Assembly (NCBI GenBank): GCA_003963435.1
Contig: RXJC01000050.1
Coordinates: 1 to 64,000 of the forward strand
Direction of reading: 5' to 3'
DNA: 64,000 nt
From: Bradyrhizobiaceae bacterium
GTDB taxonomy: Bacteria > Pseudomonadota > Alphaproteobacteria > Rhizobiales > Xanthobacteraceae
Each line of letters starts with the position of its first letter. The first letter of the stretch is position 1. Shown one piece after another: positions 41,241 to 50,141 of the stretch. A program made the translations under genes and the position numbers. The notes under the pieces were generated by a model that saw only the letters and a program-made list of their open reading frames with translations, searched no databases and was not told the origin of the DNA.

Positions 41241-41858
41241 ATGCACCAAAATCCCGGGAATTCAAACGATGCGGCAAGCCGATCGAAGGTCGGCCCCGCA
41301 GCGGCCGTGCTTCTTTCCGCCCTGCTTCTTTCAGGATGCGCGACATTTTCGCCGGACGGGGGCATGACGGTTGTCGCCAAAGCCACGATCTCTTTGATCG
41401 CGCTCGCTGCCGTGACGTCCATCTCCGCCATCGCGTGGGCAGGCGAGGGTCCTAAGGGCCACAGCGACGACGATTCTTTTTCGGCCGGCGAACCCGGCGA
41501 TCCCAAGAAGCCGGCGCGCATCGTGCAGGTCACGATGGGCGAAATGGACGGAAAGATGATGTTCATGCCTATGAAGGTCGATGTGAAGAAGGGCGAACAG
41601 ATCAAGTTCGTCCTGCGCAACAACGGTGAAATCGAGCACGAATTCGTCCTTGCCACGACCGGCGAGAATCTGAAGCACGCCGAAGCCATGAAGAAGAATC
41701 CCGACATGGAGCACGACGATCCGAACGCAAAGCGGCTCGCGCCGAAGAAGGCGGATGAGATCGTCTGGAAGTTCACTAAAATCGGCCAGTTCGAGTATGC
41801 GTGTCTGATTCCGGGGCATCGGGAAGCCGGCATGGTGGGCACGGTGGTCGTCAAGTGA
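41241..41858 (+). CDS. cupredoxin-family copper protein with TolC-like lipoprotein leader
   Basis: A 205-residue frame. Residues 60-205 form a cupredoxin domain: VTMGEMDGKMMFMPMKVDVKKGEQIKF, NNGEIEHEFVLATTGENLKH, then FEYACLIPGHREAGM with the Cys-x4-His-x4-Met copper site and the upstream His. Residues 1-41 read like the lipoprotein signal of a TolC/CusC protein (LLLSGCATFSPDGGM). An internal ATG at 41364 starts the cupredoxin's own signal. The upstream part may be the stub of a deleted tolC gene fused in frame. Confidence 0.78.
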   Translation: MHQNPGNSNDAASRSKVGPAAAVLLSALLLSGCATFSPDGGMTVVAKATISLIALAAVTSISAIAWAGEGPKGHSDDDSFSAGEPGDPKKPARIVQVTMGEMDGKMMFMPMKVDVKKGEQIKFVLRNNGEIEHEFVLATTGENLKHAEAMKKNPDMEHDDPNAKRLAPKKADEIVWKFTKIGQFEYACLIPGHREAGMVGTVVVK

Positions 41859-41893
41859 CCGGTTCGGACGCAAATCCGACGAAAGGAAAGAAA

Positions 41894-42199
41894 ATGAAAA
41901 CCAACAAGCTTGCGGCGATGATCGTTTCACTCTCCGTCACTCTGCTCGTCGGCGGCGCCTTCGCGCAGGCGACGATGGTCAACGGCGAGGTGAAGAAGAT
42001 CGACGAGGCGGCCGGAAAGGTCACCTTGAAGCACGGCCCGATCAAGAATCTCGACATGGACGAGGACGGGATGACGATGGTCTTCCGCGTGCAGGATCCG
42101 GCCATGCTCAAGCAGGTGAAGGTCGGCGACAAGGTCCAGTTCGAGGCCGAAAGGGCCACGGCGGGAATTACGATCACCAAGCTTCAGAAGGGCAAGTAG
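41894..42199 (+). CDS. CusF-type periplasmic copper-binding protein
   Basis: A 101-residue exported protein (signal to about residue 25). The CusF/EcnF-like beta-barrel domain shows GEVKKIDEAAGKVTLKHGPI and the Met-rich copper site DMDEDGMTMVFRVQDPAML. It would chaperone Cu(I) to the CusCBA efflux system. GAAAGGAAAG lies just before the ATG. It follows the cupredoxin gene by 35 bases, same operon. Confidence 0.82.
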   Translation: MKTNKLAAMIVSLSVTLLVGGAFAQATMVNGEVKKIDEAAGKVTLKHGPIKNLDMDEDGMTMVFRVQDPAMLKQVKVGDKVQFEAERATAGITITKLQKGK

Positions 42200-42275
42200 G
42201 CGCAACGACCGGCGTTGCTTGCTGCAGGAAGCGCAGCGGCGCCGGTCGGACGCACGCGTCTCGGAGGACCAATGG

Positions 42276-43253
42276 ATGGAGGCATCGTTGCGCCAGGCTG
42301 AAGCCTTACGACCGCTCGCCTTCGATCGCGAGAGCGGAATGCTGACAGGCGCGGGCGTCCTCGATCGGGTGGCGGTTCTCGCCCTGCAGGCGGGGTCCGT
42401 GCTGACGAAGCCATACGGACATCGCGGCTACAGGCTGGGTTGCGCGGCGGTCGCCAACCTGGTTGCCGAACGCGACGTCGTTGTCCGGCTGAACGGCGAC
42501 GCCGACTTCGCGTTTCCGTTTTGCGACGGCTACTGGAGCAGAATGCTCAACCGCAGCTACGACTATGAGGAGGAGATCGAGGCGTTCCTGAGGAGCGCGT
42601 CAGACATGAGATACTCGTTCGTGGATTGCGGCGCGAACTTCGGTTACTGGTCCGTGCTGGCATCCAGCGGTCCCTTCGGCGGACAACCGACCCTCGCCAT
42701 CGAAGCGTCTCGCGAAAATTCGAAGCGGGTCGCCAGAAACGCTCGCCTCAACGGAGACCGTTTTCGATGGCTCAACGCCGCCGTTGGTGAAAAATCCGGC
42801 GGCTTCGCGCGCATCACCGGCGCACGACACGAGGCCTTGGAAACGCTTTCGTTGGCAGAATACGAGCCTCAGGCCGTGCCGGTCGTTGCGTTGGACGGAC
42901 TCGCCGCCGATGGGTTCATCGACCCGGCACTTCCGGTCGTGATCAAGCTCGACGTCGAGGGCGTGGAGACCGCAGCGCTCGCCGGGGCCGCAGAACTGCT
43001 GCGGCGCGATTGCGTGGTCATCTGCGAGGAGCACGGCCTCGACCGCTCGCATGGCATCACTCGCCACCTCATCGACGAATTATATCTGCGCGTTTTCGTG
43101 TTCGATCCCGAGTCGTGCCGTTTCGTCCGATTGGACGGCGTCGGGCGTCTCGACCGGATCAAGAAGCACGCGTGGGTGGGATACAACGTCTTCGCCACCT
43201 CCAGCACGTTTTGGGAAGAGCGACTGCTCGCCGCAACCTGGAGGCATCGATGA
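42276..43253 (+). CDS. FkbM family methyltransferase
   Basis: A 325-residue protein. The central SAM-binding domain shows YSFVDCGANFGYWSVLASS (motif I), TLAIEASRENSKRVARNA, and VVIKLDVEGVETAALAGA with the D-V-E-G signature of FkbM enzymes. The substrate is unknown; family members methylate sugars or small molecules. The ATG at 42276 follows GGAGGA by 7 bases; the longer frame starts at a TTG within the intergenic region. Its place inside a copper operon is unusual. Confidence 0.75.
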   Translation: MEASLRQAEALRPLAFDRESGMLTGAGVLDRVAVLALQAGSVLTKPYGHRGYRLGCAAVANLVAERDVVVRLNGDADFAFPFCDGYWSRMLNRSYDYEEEIEAFLRSASDMRYSFVDCGANFGYWSVLASSGPFGGQPTLAIEASRENSKRVARNARLNGDRFRWLNAAVGEKSGGFARITGARHEALETLSLAEYEPQAVPVVALDGLAADGFIDPALPVVIKLDVEGVETAALAGAAELLRRDCVVICEEHGLDRSHGITRHLIDELYLRVFVFDPESCRFVRLDGVGRLDRIKKHAWVGYNVFATSSTFWEERLLAATWRHR

Positions 43254-43524
43254 CCTCCTTGTTGCAGCTTGCACGTCGCCACAAGCGAAGGCGTCACAAG
43301 GCTGCCGGAAACATCATAGCCCGAGAATGCAGGAGGTCCGACGAGCGACGATGACGTCTTGAACGCCGAACCACGATGAGATGCTTCGCGAGGTCCACGT
43401 CGACAGCGCGTGCAAGAGCCTGCCCAAACGTCAATTGTGGCGACCGTCTCCTCGTCGCCGAAGCGTCGGAACAACAATTCATAGCGGCCGTTTGCGAATG
43501 TGTTTTCGAACAATGGAGAATGTG

Positions 43525-43854
43525 ATGACACGAAATATCCTGAAGAAGCCTGTTGCTACCCTCGCGATCCTGCTTGCGCTGACGATGCCGTCGTTCGCCG
43601 AGGAGGCCGGTCAGGCCTACATGAAGTCGATGGAAAAAATGAACGCCGACATGAAGAAGGGAATGGATCCCGATCCGACGAAGGCGTGGGCGAAGATGAT
43701 GGTCGCCCACCATCAAGGTGCGATCGAGATGTCGCAGACGGTACTGAAGGAGACGAAGGATCCCATGATCCGCGAGATGGCGGAGAAGGCCGTCAAGGAT
43801 CAAACGAAGGAGCAGACGATGCTGAAGGAATGGATCGGCAAGCACGGAGGTTAA
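43525..43854 (+). CDS. DUF305 secreted protein
   Basis: A 109-residue exported protein: signal peptide to about residue 26, then the DUF305 core AYMKSMEKMNADMKKGM and MMVAHHQGAIEMSQTVL. The HH-Q-G-A and Met residues are typical; DUF305 proteins are ferritin-like helical bundles common in copper and silver loci. The ATG at 43525 has GGAG 8 bases upstream. It lies 27 bases before the multicopper oxidase fusion. Confidence 0.8.
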   Translation: MTRNILKKPVATLAILLALTMPSFAEEAGQAYMKSMEKMNADMKKGMDPDPTKAWAKMMVAHHQGAIEMSQTVLKETKDPMIREMAEKAVKDQTKEQTMLKEWIGKHGG

Positions 43855-43881
43855 CCGGCCCGAAACAACCGCGAGGACACC

Positions 43882-45753
43882 ATGATCGCACTTTCGTACG
43901 ACTATTTTCTGATCGCCTGGTTCGTCCTCGCGGCGGGCTGCACCGCGTACGTCGCTTTCGACCAGTTCAACGGCAATCCGGAGCCGACCGTGATGAAGTG
44001 GGGCTTCATCCTGGTCACGCTGTACATGGGTCCGTTCGGATTGCTGCTCTACGTGCTCGCGGACAAGGAGCCCCGACCGGGCGAGCACGAACACTTCACG
44101 TCGCCGCTATGGAAGCAGGGCGTCGGCAGCACGATCCACTGCGTCGCGGGGGATGCTACCGGCATCATCCTGGCCGCCACCGTGACGGCGCTGCTCGGGC
44201 TTCCGATGTGGATCGACCTGATCGTCGAGTACGTCGCGGGCTTCTCGTTCGGGTTGTTCATCTTTCAGTCGCTCTTCATGAAGAAGACGATGGGCGGCAC
44301 CTACCTGGAGAACGTCCGCAAGAGCTTCATGCCGGAGTTCATCAGCATGAACGCCATGATGGCAGGAATGGCGCCGACGATGAGCCTGCTGATGATGGGG
44401 CGGGACATGCGGGCGATGGATCCGCTCGAACTGGTGTTCTGGGGAGTGATGTCGCTCGGCGTCATGGTCGGATTCGCGACTGCGTATCCCTTCAACGTCT
44501 GGATGGTGAAAAAGAAGATCAAGCACGGTCTGATGACGGAGCGCGGCGGCAGCGAACAACGCCAGCAAGGTCACGAAGGCCATGGCGGCGGCGAAACGCC
44601 CAAGCAGGACATGGGCGAAATGAAGCACGGCGGCGGACACCAGATGGGCTCCGACGCGACGACGCCGCAACTGGCCGCGCTCGCCGGCGTCACGTCGTTC
44701 CTCCTGATTTCCGGAATGGTGATCCCCGGCTTTGCAGTCAACCTTGGTCTCAGCGCCCGCGACGTCGACGGCTCCATCATGCCGCCGGGGATGATCAATA
44801 CCTTTGACTTGCCCGGCGAGGCGATGAGGGACATGGCCGCCGTGAAGCCGCGTCAGGTGGCCTACGTGGCGGCCCCCAATGCGAGGGGCGACAAGGTCTT
44901 CGAGCCCCGCATCGAGAACGGCGTCAAGGTCTTCGACATCAAGGCTGAGATCATCCGTTGGAACATCCTTCCCGACGTGGCGGTCGAAGCCTACGCGTAC
45001 AACCGCCAGGTCCCGGGACCGCGGCTTCAAGTGACGGAAGGCGATCACGTGCGGATAAACTTCCGCAATGGGCTTCCCGAAAGCACGACGATCCATTGGC
45101 ACGGGCTGATCCTGCCCAACGAAATGGACGGGCCGGCGAAGGTCACCCAGGATCCGGTGCCGCCAGGCGGCTCCTACACGTACGAATTCGACGTGGGCCA
45201 GAGCGGAACATACTTCTACCACAGCCACGATCATCCGGACCGTCAGCAGGCGCTCGGGCTTTACGGAGCGCTGCTGATCGCGCCGAAGGATCCCTCGGCC
45301 GAGGTGAAGGCCGACCTCGACTATACGATCCAGCTACAGGAGTGGCTGAAACGCGAATGGCTGACCTATCCCGCCATGCTGATGGAAGGGGCGCTGCCGA
45401 ACTACTTCACCATCAACGGCAAGGCCTATCCGTCGACCGACACGGTCGCAATGAAGGTCGGGCAGAGCATCAAGCTTCGTTTCATCGGCACTAACAACAA
45501 CTTCGTGCATCCGATGCACGTGCACGGCGGCCCGTTCGAAGTGGTCGCCCTGGACGGCGTGAACCTCAAGGACACCGCGCGATACCAGGCGGACACGGTG
45601 AACGTCGGCCCGGGCCAGCGCTACGACGTGGTCTGGACGGCGCGGAAGCCCGGCAAATGGCTGGTGCACTGTCACATTCCGCACCACACGGCCAACAACA
45701 ACGTCGAACACAAGGGCGGCGGCGGTCTCATGCTTGTCCTGAACGTGCAATAG
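43882..45753 (+). CDS. DUF4396-multicopper oxidase fusion
   Basis: A 623-residue two-part protein. Residues 1-210 are a DUF4396 membrane domain with about five segments (VAFDQFNGNPEPTVMKWGFI, FISMNAMMAGMAPTMSLLMMG). A Met/His-rich linker and another membrane segment lead to a multicopper oxidase (about 320-623). Copper ligands: TIHWHG at about 403-408, YFYHSHDH at about 444-451, HPMHVHG at about 541-547, and HCHIPHH at about 595-601. It should be anchored with the oxidase in the periplasm, oxidising Cu(I) or other substrates. Confidence 0.82.
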   Translation: MIALSYDYFLIAWFVLAAGCTAYVAFDQFNGNPEPTVMKWGFILVTLYMGPFGLLLYVLADKEPRPGEHEHFTSPLWKQGVGSTIHCVAGDATGIILAATVTALLGLPMWIDLIVEYVAGFSFGLFIFQSLFMKKTMGGTYLENVRKSFMPEFISMNAMMAGMAPTMSLLMMGRDMRAMDPLELVFWGVMSLGVMVGFATAYPFNVWMVKKKIKHGLMTERGGSEQRQQGHEGHGGGETPKQDMGEMKHGGGHQMGSDATTPQLAALAGVTSFLLISGMVIPGFAVNLGLSARDVDGSIMPPGMINTFDLPGEAMRDMAAVKPRQVAYVAAPNARGDKVFEPRIENGVKVFDIKAEIIRWNILPDVAVEAYAYNRQVPGPRLQVTEGDHVRINFRNGLPESTTIHWHGLILPNEMDGPAKVTQDPVPPGGSYTYEFDVGQSGTYFYHSHDHPDRQQALGLYGALLIAPKDPSAEVKADLDYTIQLQEWLKREWLTYPAMLMEGALPNYFTINGKAYPSTDTVAMKVGQSIKLRFIGTNNNFVHPMHVHGGPFEVVALDGVNLKDTARYQADTVNVGPGQRYDVVWTARKPGKWLVHCHIPHHTANNNVEHKGGGGLMLVLNVQ

Positions 45754-45780
45754 GGCGGCGACAACCAAGGAGCGGACCAA

Positions 45781-46110
45781 ATGAAGCTGAGTAAAGAGAT
45801 GCAAACGTGCATCGATGCGTGCCTGCGCTGCTACCAGACGTGCCTCGGCACGGCGATGACCCACTGCCTGGAGGCGGGCGGCGAACACGTTGCTCCACAG
45901 CACTTCCGGCTGATGATGGCCTGCTCCGAAATGTGCCGCACGGCGGCGCACTTCATTCTGCTCAATTCGCCACACCATGCGCACGTCTGCGAGGAGTGCG
46001 CCGAGATCTGCACCGAATGCGCCAAGGACTGCGAACGCATCGGCGGCATGGACGATTGCGTGGCGGCATGTACGCGTTGCGCCGAAAGCTGTTGGGCGAT
46101 GGCAAGCTGA
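45781..46110 (+). CDS. Csp-like four-helix-bundle copper storage protein
   Basis: A 109-residue protein with 16 Cys, arranged in CxxxC and CxxC pairs along helices (CIDACLRCYQTC, CEECAEICTECAKDC, CVAACTRCAESC). This is the Csp/DUF326 pattern, where a tube of Cys residues binds many Cu(I) ions. No signal peptide is seen, so it is a cytosolic Csp3-like form. It begins 27 bases after the multicopper oxidase stop. Confidence 0.88.
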   Translation: MKLSKEMQTCIDACLRCYQTCLGTAMTHCLEAGGEHVAPQHFRLMMACSEMCRTAAHFILLNSPHHAHVCEECAEICTECAKDCERIGGMDDCVAACTRCAESCWAMAS

Positions 46111-46113
46111 TCG

Positions 46114-47397
46114 ATGCCGCGCGTTCAACGGATAAGAAGTATCCAGCCCGACGATCTAGCCATAGTGGCGGCTTCGTCGGCGCCCCGTTCGTCGGACCAA
46201 GTCACTTCAACAATGGCAGCTTCCGAGGTCGTTTTGCCGCGAGGACGCGATCTGCGTCTTGACCTGTTTCGCGGGCTCGCGAATTGGGCGATATTTCTCG
46301 ATCATATTCCGAACAATTTGATCGCGTGGCTGACGACGAGAAATTACGGTTTCAGCGACGCCGCCGACATCTTCGTCTTCATCTCCGGCTACACGGCCGC
46401 GTTCGTGTACGCTCGGAGGATATCCGCGCAGGGGATGCTCGCCGGTACGGCTCTTCTGATGAGGCGAGTCTGGCAGCTATATGTCGCCCATGTGCTGCTG
46501 TTCGTCTTCTATGCCGCGGCGATCGGATACGTGGCGCAGCGCTACGGGCACTCGCACCTTCTCGACGAATTCAACGTCGCCGGCCTCATCGAGCAGCCTG
46601 TCGCCACGCTCACGCAGGGGCTGTTGCTGAAGTTCAAGCCGCTCAATCTCGACGTCCTTCCGCTCTACATCGCTCTGATGGCCGGCTTCCCGCCGTTGCT
46701 GATCGTCATGATGCGGTGGCCGCATGCGGCGTTGGCGGCTTCGACCGCTGTCTACCTGGCGGCACGCATGTTCGGTTGGAACTTCTCCGCATATCCCTCC
46801 GGCGGCTGGTACTTCAATCCGTTTGCCTGGCAGCTGCTATTCACGCTGGGCGCATGGGCGGCCCTGGGTGGTCGCGCGCGCATGCAGGCGCTGGCGCGGT
46901 CCCGTGCCGTCCTTGCTGCGAGCGTGGTATTTGTTCTCTTCGCATTTGTCGTGACGCTTGCCGATCGTCTCGGCACGACCGGTTTTCTCCCTGCCGTCGT
47001 GGTCGAATGGTTTCTCCCGAACGACAAGACGAACCTAGCGCCCTACCGGGTGCTGCATTTTCTGGCTCTCGCCGTCATCGTGGTCCGTCTCGTTCCGGCT
47101 GATTGGGACGGGCTTCGGTCCGCGGTGCTGCGGCCACTGATCGTGAGCGGCCAGCGGTCCCTCGAAGTGTTCTGCGTCGGCATCTTTTTATCGTTTGTCG
47201 GACATTTCGTCCTCGAAATGTATTCGGATGCGCTGCCCACTCAGATCCTGGTCAGCGCAGCCGGTCTGGCGCTGATGACCTCCGTCGCCTTGTACCGGGA
47301 TTGGTCCCGTTCGCTGGACCGGCCGCCGGCGTCCGCCGCCGGAATTACCGAACCCCGGCAGGACCCTCAACATACGAAAATGGTGAACGATACATGA
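46114..47397 (+). CDS. OpgC-domain membrane protein
   Basis: A 427-residue protein with about ten membrane segments and the OpgC N-terminal motif RDLRLDLFRGLANWAIFLDHIPNN, then FSDAADIFVFISGYTAAFVY. OpgC proteins succinylate periplasmic glucans or act as related membrane acyltransferases. The first 33 residues before MAASEVVLPRG may not be translated; an alternative start is 46213. Its stop overlaps the cytochrome c start (ATGA). Confidence 0.78.
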   Translation: MPRVQRIRSIQPDDLAIVAASSAPRSSDQVTSTMAASEVVLPRGRDLRLDLFRGLANWAIFLDHIPNNLIAWLTTRNYGFSDAADIFVFISGYTAAFVYARRISAQGMLAGTALLMRRVWQLYVAHVLLFVFYAAAIGYVAQRYGHSHLLDEFNVAGLIEQPVATLTQGLLLKFKPLNLDVLPLYIALMAGFPPLLIVMMRWPHAALAASTAVYLAARMFGWNFSAYPSGGWYFNPFAWQLLFTLGAWAALGGRARMQALARSRAVLAASVVFVLFAFVVTLADRLGTTGFLPAVVVEWFLPNDKTNLAPYRVLHFLALAVIVVRLVPADWDGLRSAVLRPLIVSGQRSLEVFCVGIFLSFVGHFVLEMYSDALPTQILVSAAGLALMTSVALYRDWSRSLDRPPASAAGITEPRQDPQHTKMVNDT

Positions 47398-48011
47398 CGA
47401 GACAATTGGGTATGGCGGGCGTCGCTGCGTTGATCGTCTTCGCCGGAAGCCTGGTCTACGTGGGCTACGGCTTCTACGACGTCGGCGCTGACACCCCGCA
47501 CTGGGACATCACGCGGAAGCTCATCGAGGTCGTTCGCGACCGTTCGATCGCAGTGCGCGCAAGCAAGGTCGAGCTGCCCGACCTTCAGGACGAACAGCTG
47601 ATCCTGAAGGGAGCGGGACAATATGCGGCGATGTGCGTGAAGTGCCACCTTGCGCCCGAGCAATCGGATTCGGAAATCCGGCCTGGCCTCTATCCGAAGC
47701 CGCCGAATCTCACGGAGCAGCGCATCGATCCCAAGACGGCCTTCTGGGTCACGAAGCATGGATTGAAGATGAGCGGAATGCCGGCGTGGGGGCTCGGACA
47801 TGACGACGCGACCATCTGGAGCATCATCGCTTTCGTCACCAAGCTGCCCGGCCTCTCCGCCGAGCATTACAAGGACATGGTCGCGAGGGCGCCTCCGGAC
47901 GAAGAGATGGAGTCTATGGGCAAGGGCGACGTGAAGAAGCCGGAAAACGGCGGGAACGCCGGAGCCGGGATGTCGATGCAGACCGAGCAAAAGGGCGAAA
48001 AGAAGCACTGA
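47394..48011 (+). CDS. membrane-anchored cytochrome c
   Basis: A 205-residue protein with an N-terminal membrane anchor (residues 7-28), haem site CVKCH near residue 80, and distal Met in MSGMPAWG near 124. The C-terminus is Met/His/Lys-rich (MSMQTEQKGEKKH). It probably passes electrons from the nearby copper oxidase or cytochrome b561 to the respiratory chain. The ATG overlaps the OpgC stop by four bases. Confidence 0.82.
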   Translation: MTRQLGMAGVAALIVFAGSLVYVGYGFYDVGADTPHWDITRKLIEVVRDRSIAVRASKVELPDLQDEQLILKGAGQYAAMCVKCHLAPEQSDSEIRPGLYPKPPNLTEQRIDPKTAFWVTKHGLKMSGMPAWGLGHDDATIWSIIAFVTKLPGLSAEHYKDMVARAPPDEEMESMGKGDVKKPENGGNAGAGMSMQTEQKGEKKH

Positions 48012-48057
48012 GCCGAAAGCGAACAGTCATCGGCTCGGGGCAAGCGGAGGATGTCTG

Positions 48058-48351
48058 ATGGAAGACGACAAGAGGTCGACCCCGCGCCACCGGGTCCTGA
48101 AGGCTGCGACAATTTCCTTCGGAGGAGGGGCCATTAGCTGCACCGTCCGCAACCTGTCGGTCAGCGGTGCTTCGCTCGACGTGGCGTCGCCGATCGGAAT
48201 TCCCGATGCCATCGTCCTCGAAGTCGAGGGCGTCCGCCGTCAATGCCGGGTGATATGGCGCACGGAAAGGCGGATAGGCGTCCGGTTCGGCGACGCCAAC
48301 GACAAGGCGAAGCCGGCATCCGTCCCGGGAGGCAAACCCCGTGACAGATAG
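48058..48351 (+). CDS. PilZ domain protein
   Basis: A 97-residue single PilZ domain: PRHRVLKAATISFGGGAISCTVRNLSVSGASL has both RxxxR-type basic residues and the NxSxxG motif. It resembles the one at 33095-33346. A short basic tail follows. Possible cyclic di-GMP receptor; partner unknown. Confidence 0.75.
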   Translation: MEDDKRSTPRHRVLKAATISFGGGAISCTVRNLSVSGASLDVASPIGIPDAIVLEVEGVRRQCRVIWRTERRIGVRFGDANDKAKPASVPGGKPRDR

Positions 48352-48420
48352 CAGCGACCATTCGTCGATACGTCAGCGGTATGGAGCTTCGCGAATAGCA
48401 AAACCGGGACGCAATTCACC

Positions 48421-49770
48421 ATGAACCAGACTTGGCTCGGCGATCTCATACGGCACTGGCGGGACGACGACGGCGCGACATACCGCACGTGGTTTCTGTG
48501 GGACGCGCGGATAAAGAACTTCCGGTCGATCAGGCGCGGACTTCAGGAGGTAGTGGCCGAGATCAAGGCCGATACGTTCGCAAATGCCTATCGCGGTTCG
48601 TCGCTCGAGACTGTTCTGGATTCGATTGCGGAGCAGCGGCAGGTCTTCAAGGGGGCCGACCACGCGTTCATGTGGAAGCCGAAGTTGAGAATTCCGGACA
48701 TCTACGAAAATCGGGCCAACCAGATGGCGTTCGGAAGTTTCCTCGATACCTGCGTCTGCTGCAACACCGAGGAGCACGTCATCGAAGCGATCCGGACCCT
48801 TGACCGAGCGACCATCAAGGGGCTCGGTCCCGCGGCGGCAAATCTGCTGTACTTCCTGCATCCGACGATCGCGCCGCCATTCAACACCGCCATCGTTCGC
48901 GGCTACAACGCCCTGACGGGCGCCGATGTCAGGCTTGGCCGGTGGGAGCAGTACCTCGCCATGCGCCGGGGAATCCTGCCGCTGAACGCGGAATTTCGTA
49001 ACCTGCTATCCAACGATCTGGGCGCAGTGGCGGGTTTCCTGTTCGATTGCGGGTCCGGTCGCTACCCGATCCCGGCGCGCAGCGGCACCGACGCGATCGA
49101 CGCATGGAGAACCGATCTCGAGCAGATTCGGAACGAAACGGCAGCGGAAAGCAAGGCGGCCGCGGCCGCGCGAGAAGCGGACCACACGCACACGGAGATC
49201 CAAGGCTGGCTCCGGGATCTCGGAAGGGCTCTCGGATACAACGTTTGGATCGCCTCCAACGACGGGGCGCGATCCTATGAGGCCGGCCGTCTCCATGACG
49301 GGTGTCTTCGAGCGCTGCCTGGAACGATCGCGGCCGCCGCCGCCGCCGACACGATCAAGCTCATCGACGTGTTGTGGATCGGCGCCGACGGCGAGGTCGC
49401 CGCAGCCTTCGAAGTCGAACACACCACCAGCATCTATTCCGGTATCGTGCGGATGCTGGATCTCGCACTCGGCATCGCCGGCGGCTCCGCCAAGAACTTC
49501 TTCCTGGTTGCTCCCGACGATCGCGAGGCCGAGGTCCGCGCCCAGTTTGCTCGTCCTGCCTTCTCCCGCGTCTCCGGTCTGGATTTGCGGTATTTGGCCT
49601 ATAGCGAGCTCCGCAATCACCGGCAATCGATCGCGCGTTTCGGCGAAGGACTCAAAGGCGTATTGGCCATCGCCCGACCGCTCGCGCCAGCCAGCGCGAC
49701 TGCGTTCCACGCTGCTGGGCCGCACCCTCAGTCGTCTCCCGCCGTCGTCGATGCGGAAGATCGACCATGA
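48421..49770 (+). CDS. probable restriction-endonuclease-fold protein
   Basis: A 449-residue soluble protein. The N-terminal half (residues 1-210) is helical with TIKGLGPAAANLLYFLHPTIAPPFNTAIVRGYNAL, a helix-hairpin-helix-like run. The C-terminal half contains IKLIDVLWIGADGEVAAAFEVEHTTSIYSGIVRML: D...E-V-E in the order of a PD-(D/E)xK nuclease core, with His in place of the usual Lys region. Function is not established. It is coupled to a FliQ-like gene by an ATGA overlap. Confidence 0.5.
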   Translation: MNQTWLGDLIRHWRDDDGATYRTWFLWDARIKNFRSIRRGLQEVVAEIKADTFANAYRGSSLETVLDSIAEQRQVFKGADHAFMWKPKLRIPDIYENRANQMAFGSFLDTCVCCNTEEHVIEAIRTLDRATIKGLGPAAANLLYFLHPTIAPPFNTAIVRGYNALTGADVRLGRWEQYLAMRRGILPLNAEFRNLLSNDLGAVAGFLFDCGSGRYPIPARSGTDAIDAWRTDLEQIRNETAAESKAAAAAREADHTHTEIQGWLRDLGRALGYNVWIASNDGARSYEAGRLHDGCLRALPGTIAAAAAADTIKLIDVLWIGADGEVAAAFEVEHTTSIYSGIVRMLDLALGIAGGSAKNFFLVAPDDREAEVRAQFARPAFSRVSGLDLRYLAYSELRNHRQSIARFGEGLKGVLAIARPLAPASATAFHAAGPHPQSSPAVVDAEDRP

Positions 49771-50141
49771 CCGGTCCTGAAGTCATCGAAGCGGCTCGGG
49801 ACGCCATTTTGACGGTGGTCTTGATCTCCGCGCCCCTTCTGATTGCCGGGACGGTTGTTGGCATCGCCGTCTCATTGTTCCAAGCGCTCACACAGATTCA
49901 GGAAATGACGCTGATCTACGTGCCGAAGATCATCGCAACCTTCGTCATCTTCCTATTTGCGCTTCCGTTCATGGCGGACGCGTCGCAGCGGCAATTCATG
50001 CGGATGGTCGCGCATATCGCCGGCGTCGGCAAAATGGATGCGGGGCTACGGTGCCCGGCAACCGACATCGTCTTCTGCGGTTCAACGGACGTCGGTGGCG
50101 CGCGGAACGCAGGTCGCCACAATGGAGGAAAAGGATCATGA
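49767..50141 (+). CDS. fliQ: orphan FliQ-like export protein with extra tail
   Basis: A 124-residue protein. Residues 1-88 match FliQ: GPEVIEAARDAILTVVLISAPLLI and FQALTQIQEMTLIYVPKIIATFVI, two membrane helices of the flagellar or type III export gate. No other flagellar gene is nearby. The last ~35 residues (from GKMDAGLRC on) are foreign to FliQ and may result from fusion or frameshift. It overlaps both neighbours by four bases (ATGA), so it is translated with them. Confidence 0.7.
   Translation: MTGPEVIEAARDAILTVVLISAPLLIAGTVVGIAVSLFQALTQIQEMTLIYVPKIIATFVIFLFALPFMADASQRQFMRMVAHIAGVGKMDAGLRCPATDIVFCGSTDVGGARNAGRHNGGKGS

Noticed and set aside
43500..44807. 435-codon plus-strand frame
   Set aside because: It overlaps DUF305 and the DUF4396-oxidase gene in another frame; Arg/Gly/Asp low-complexity sequence.
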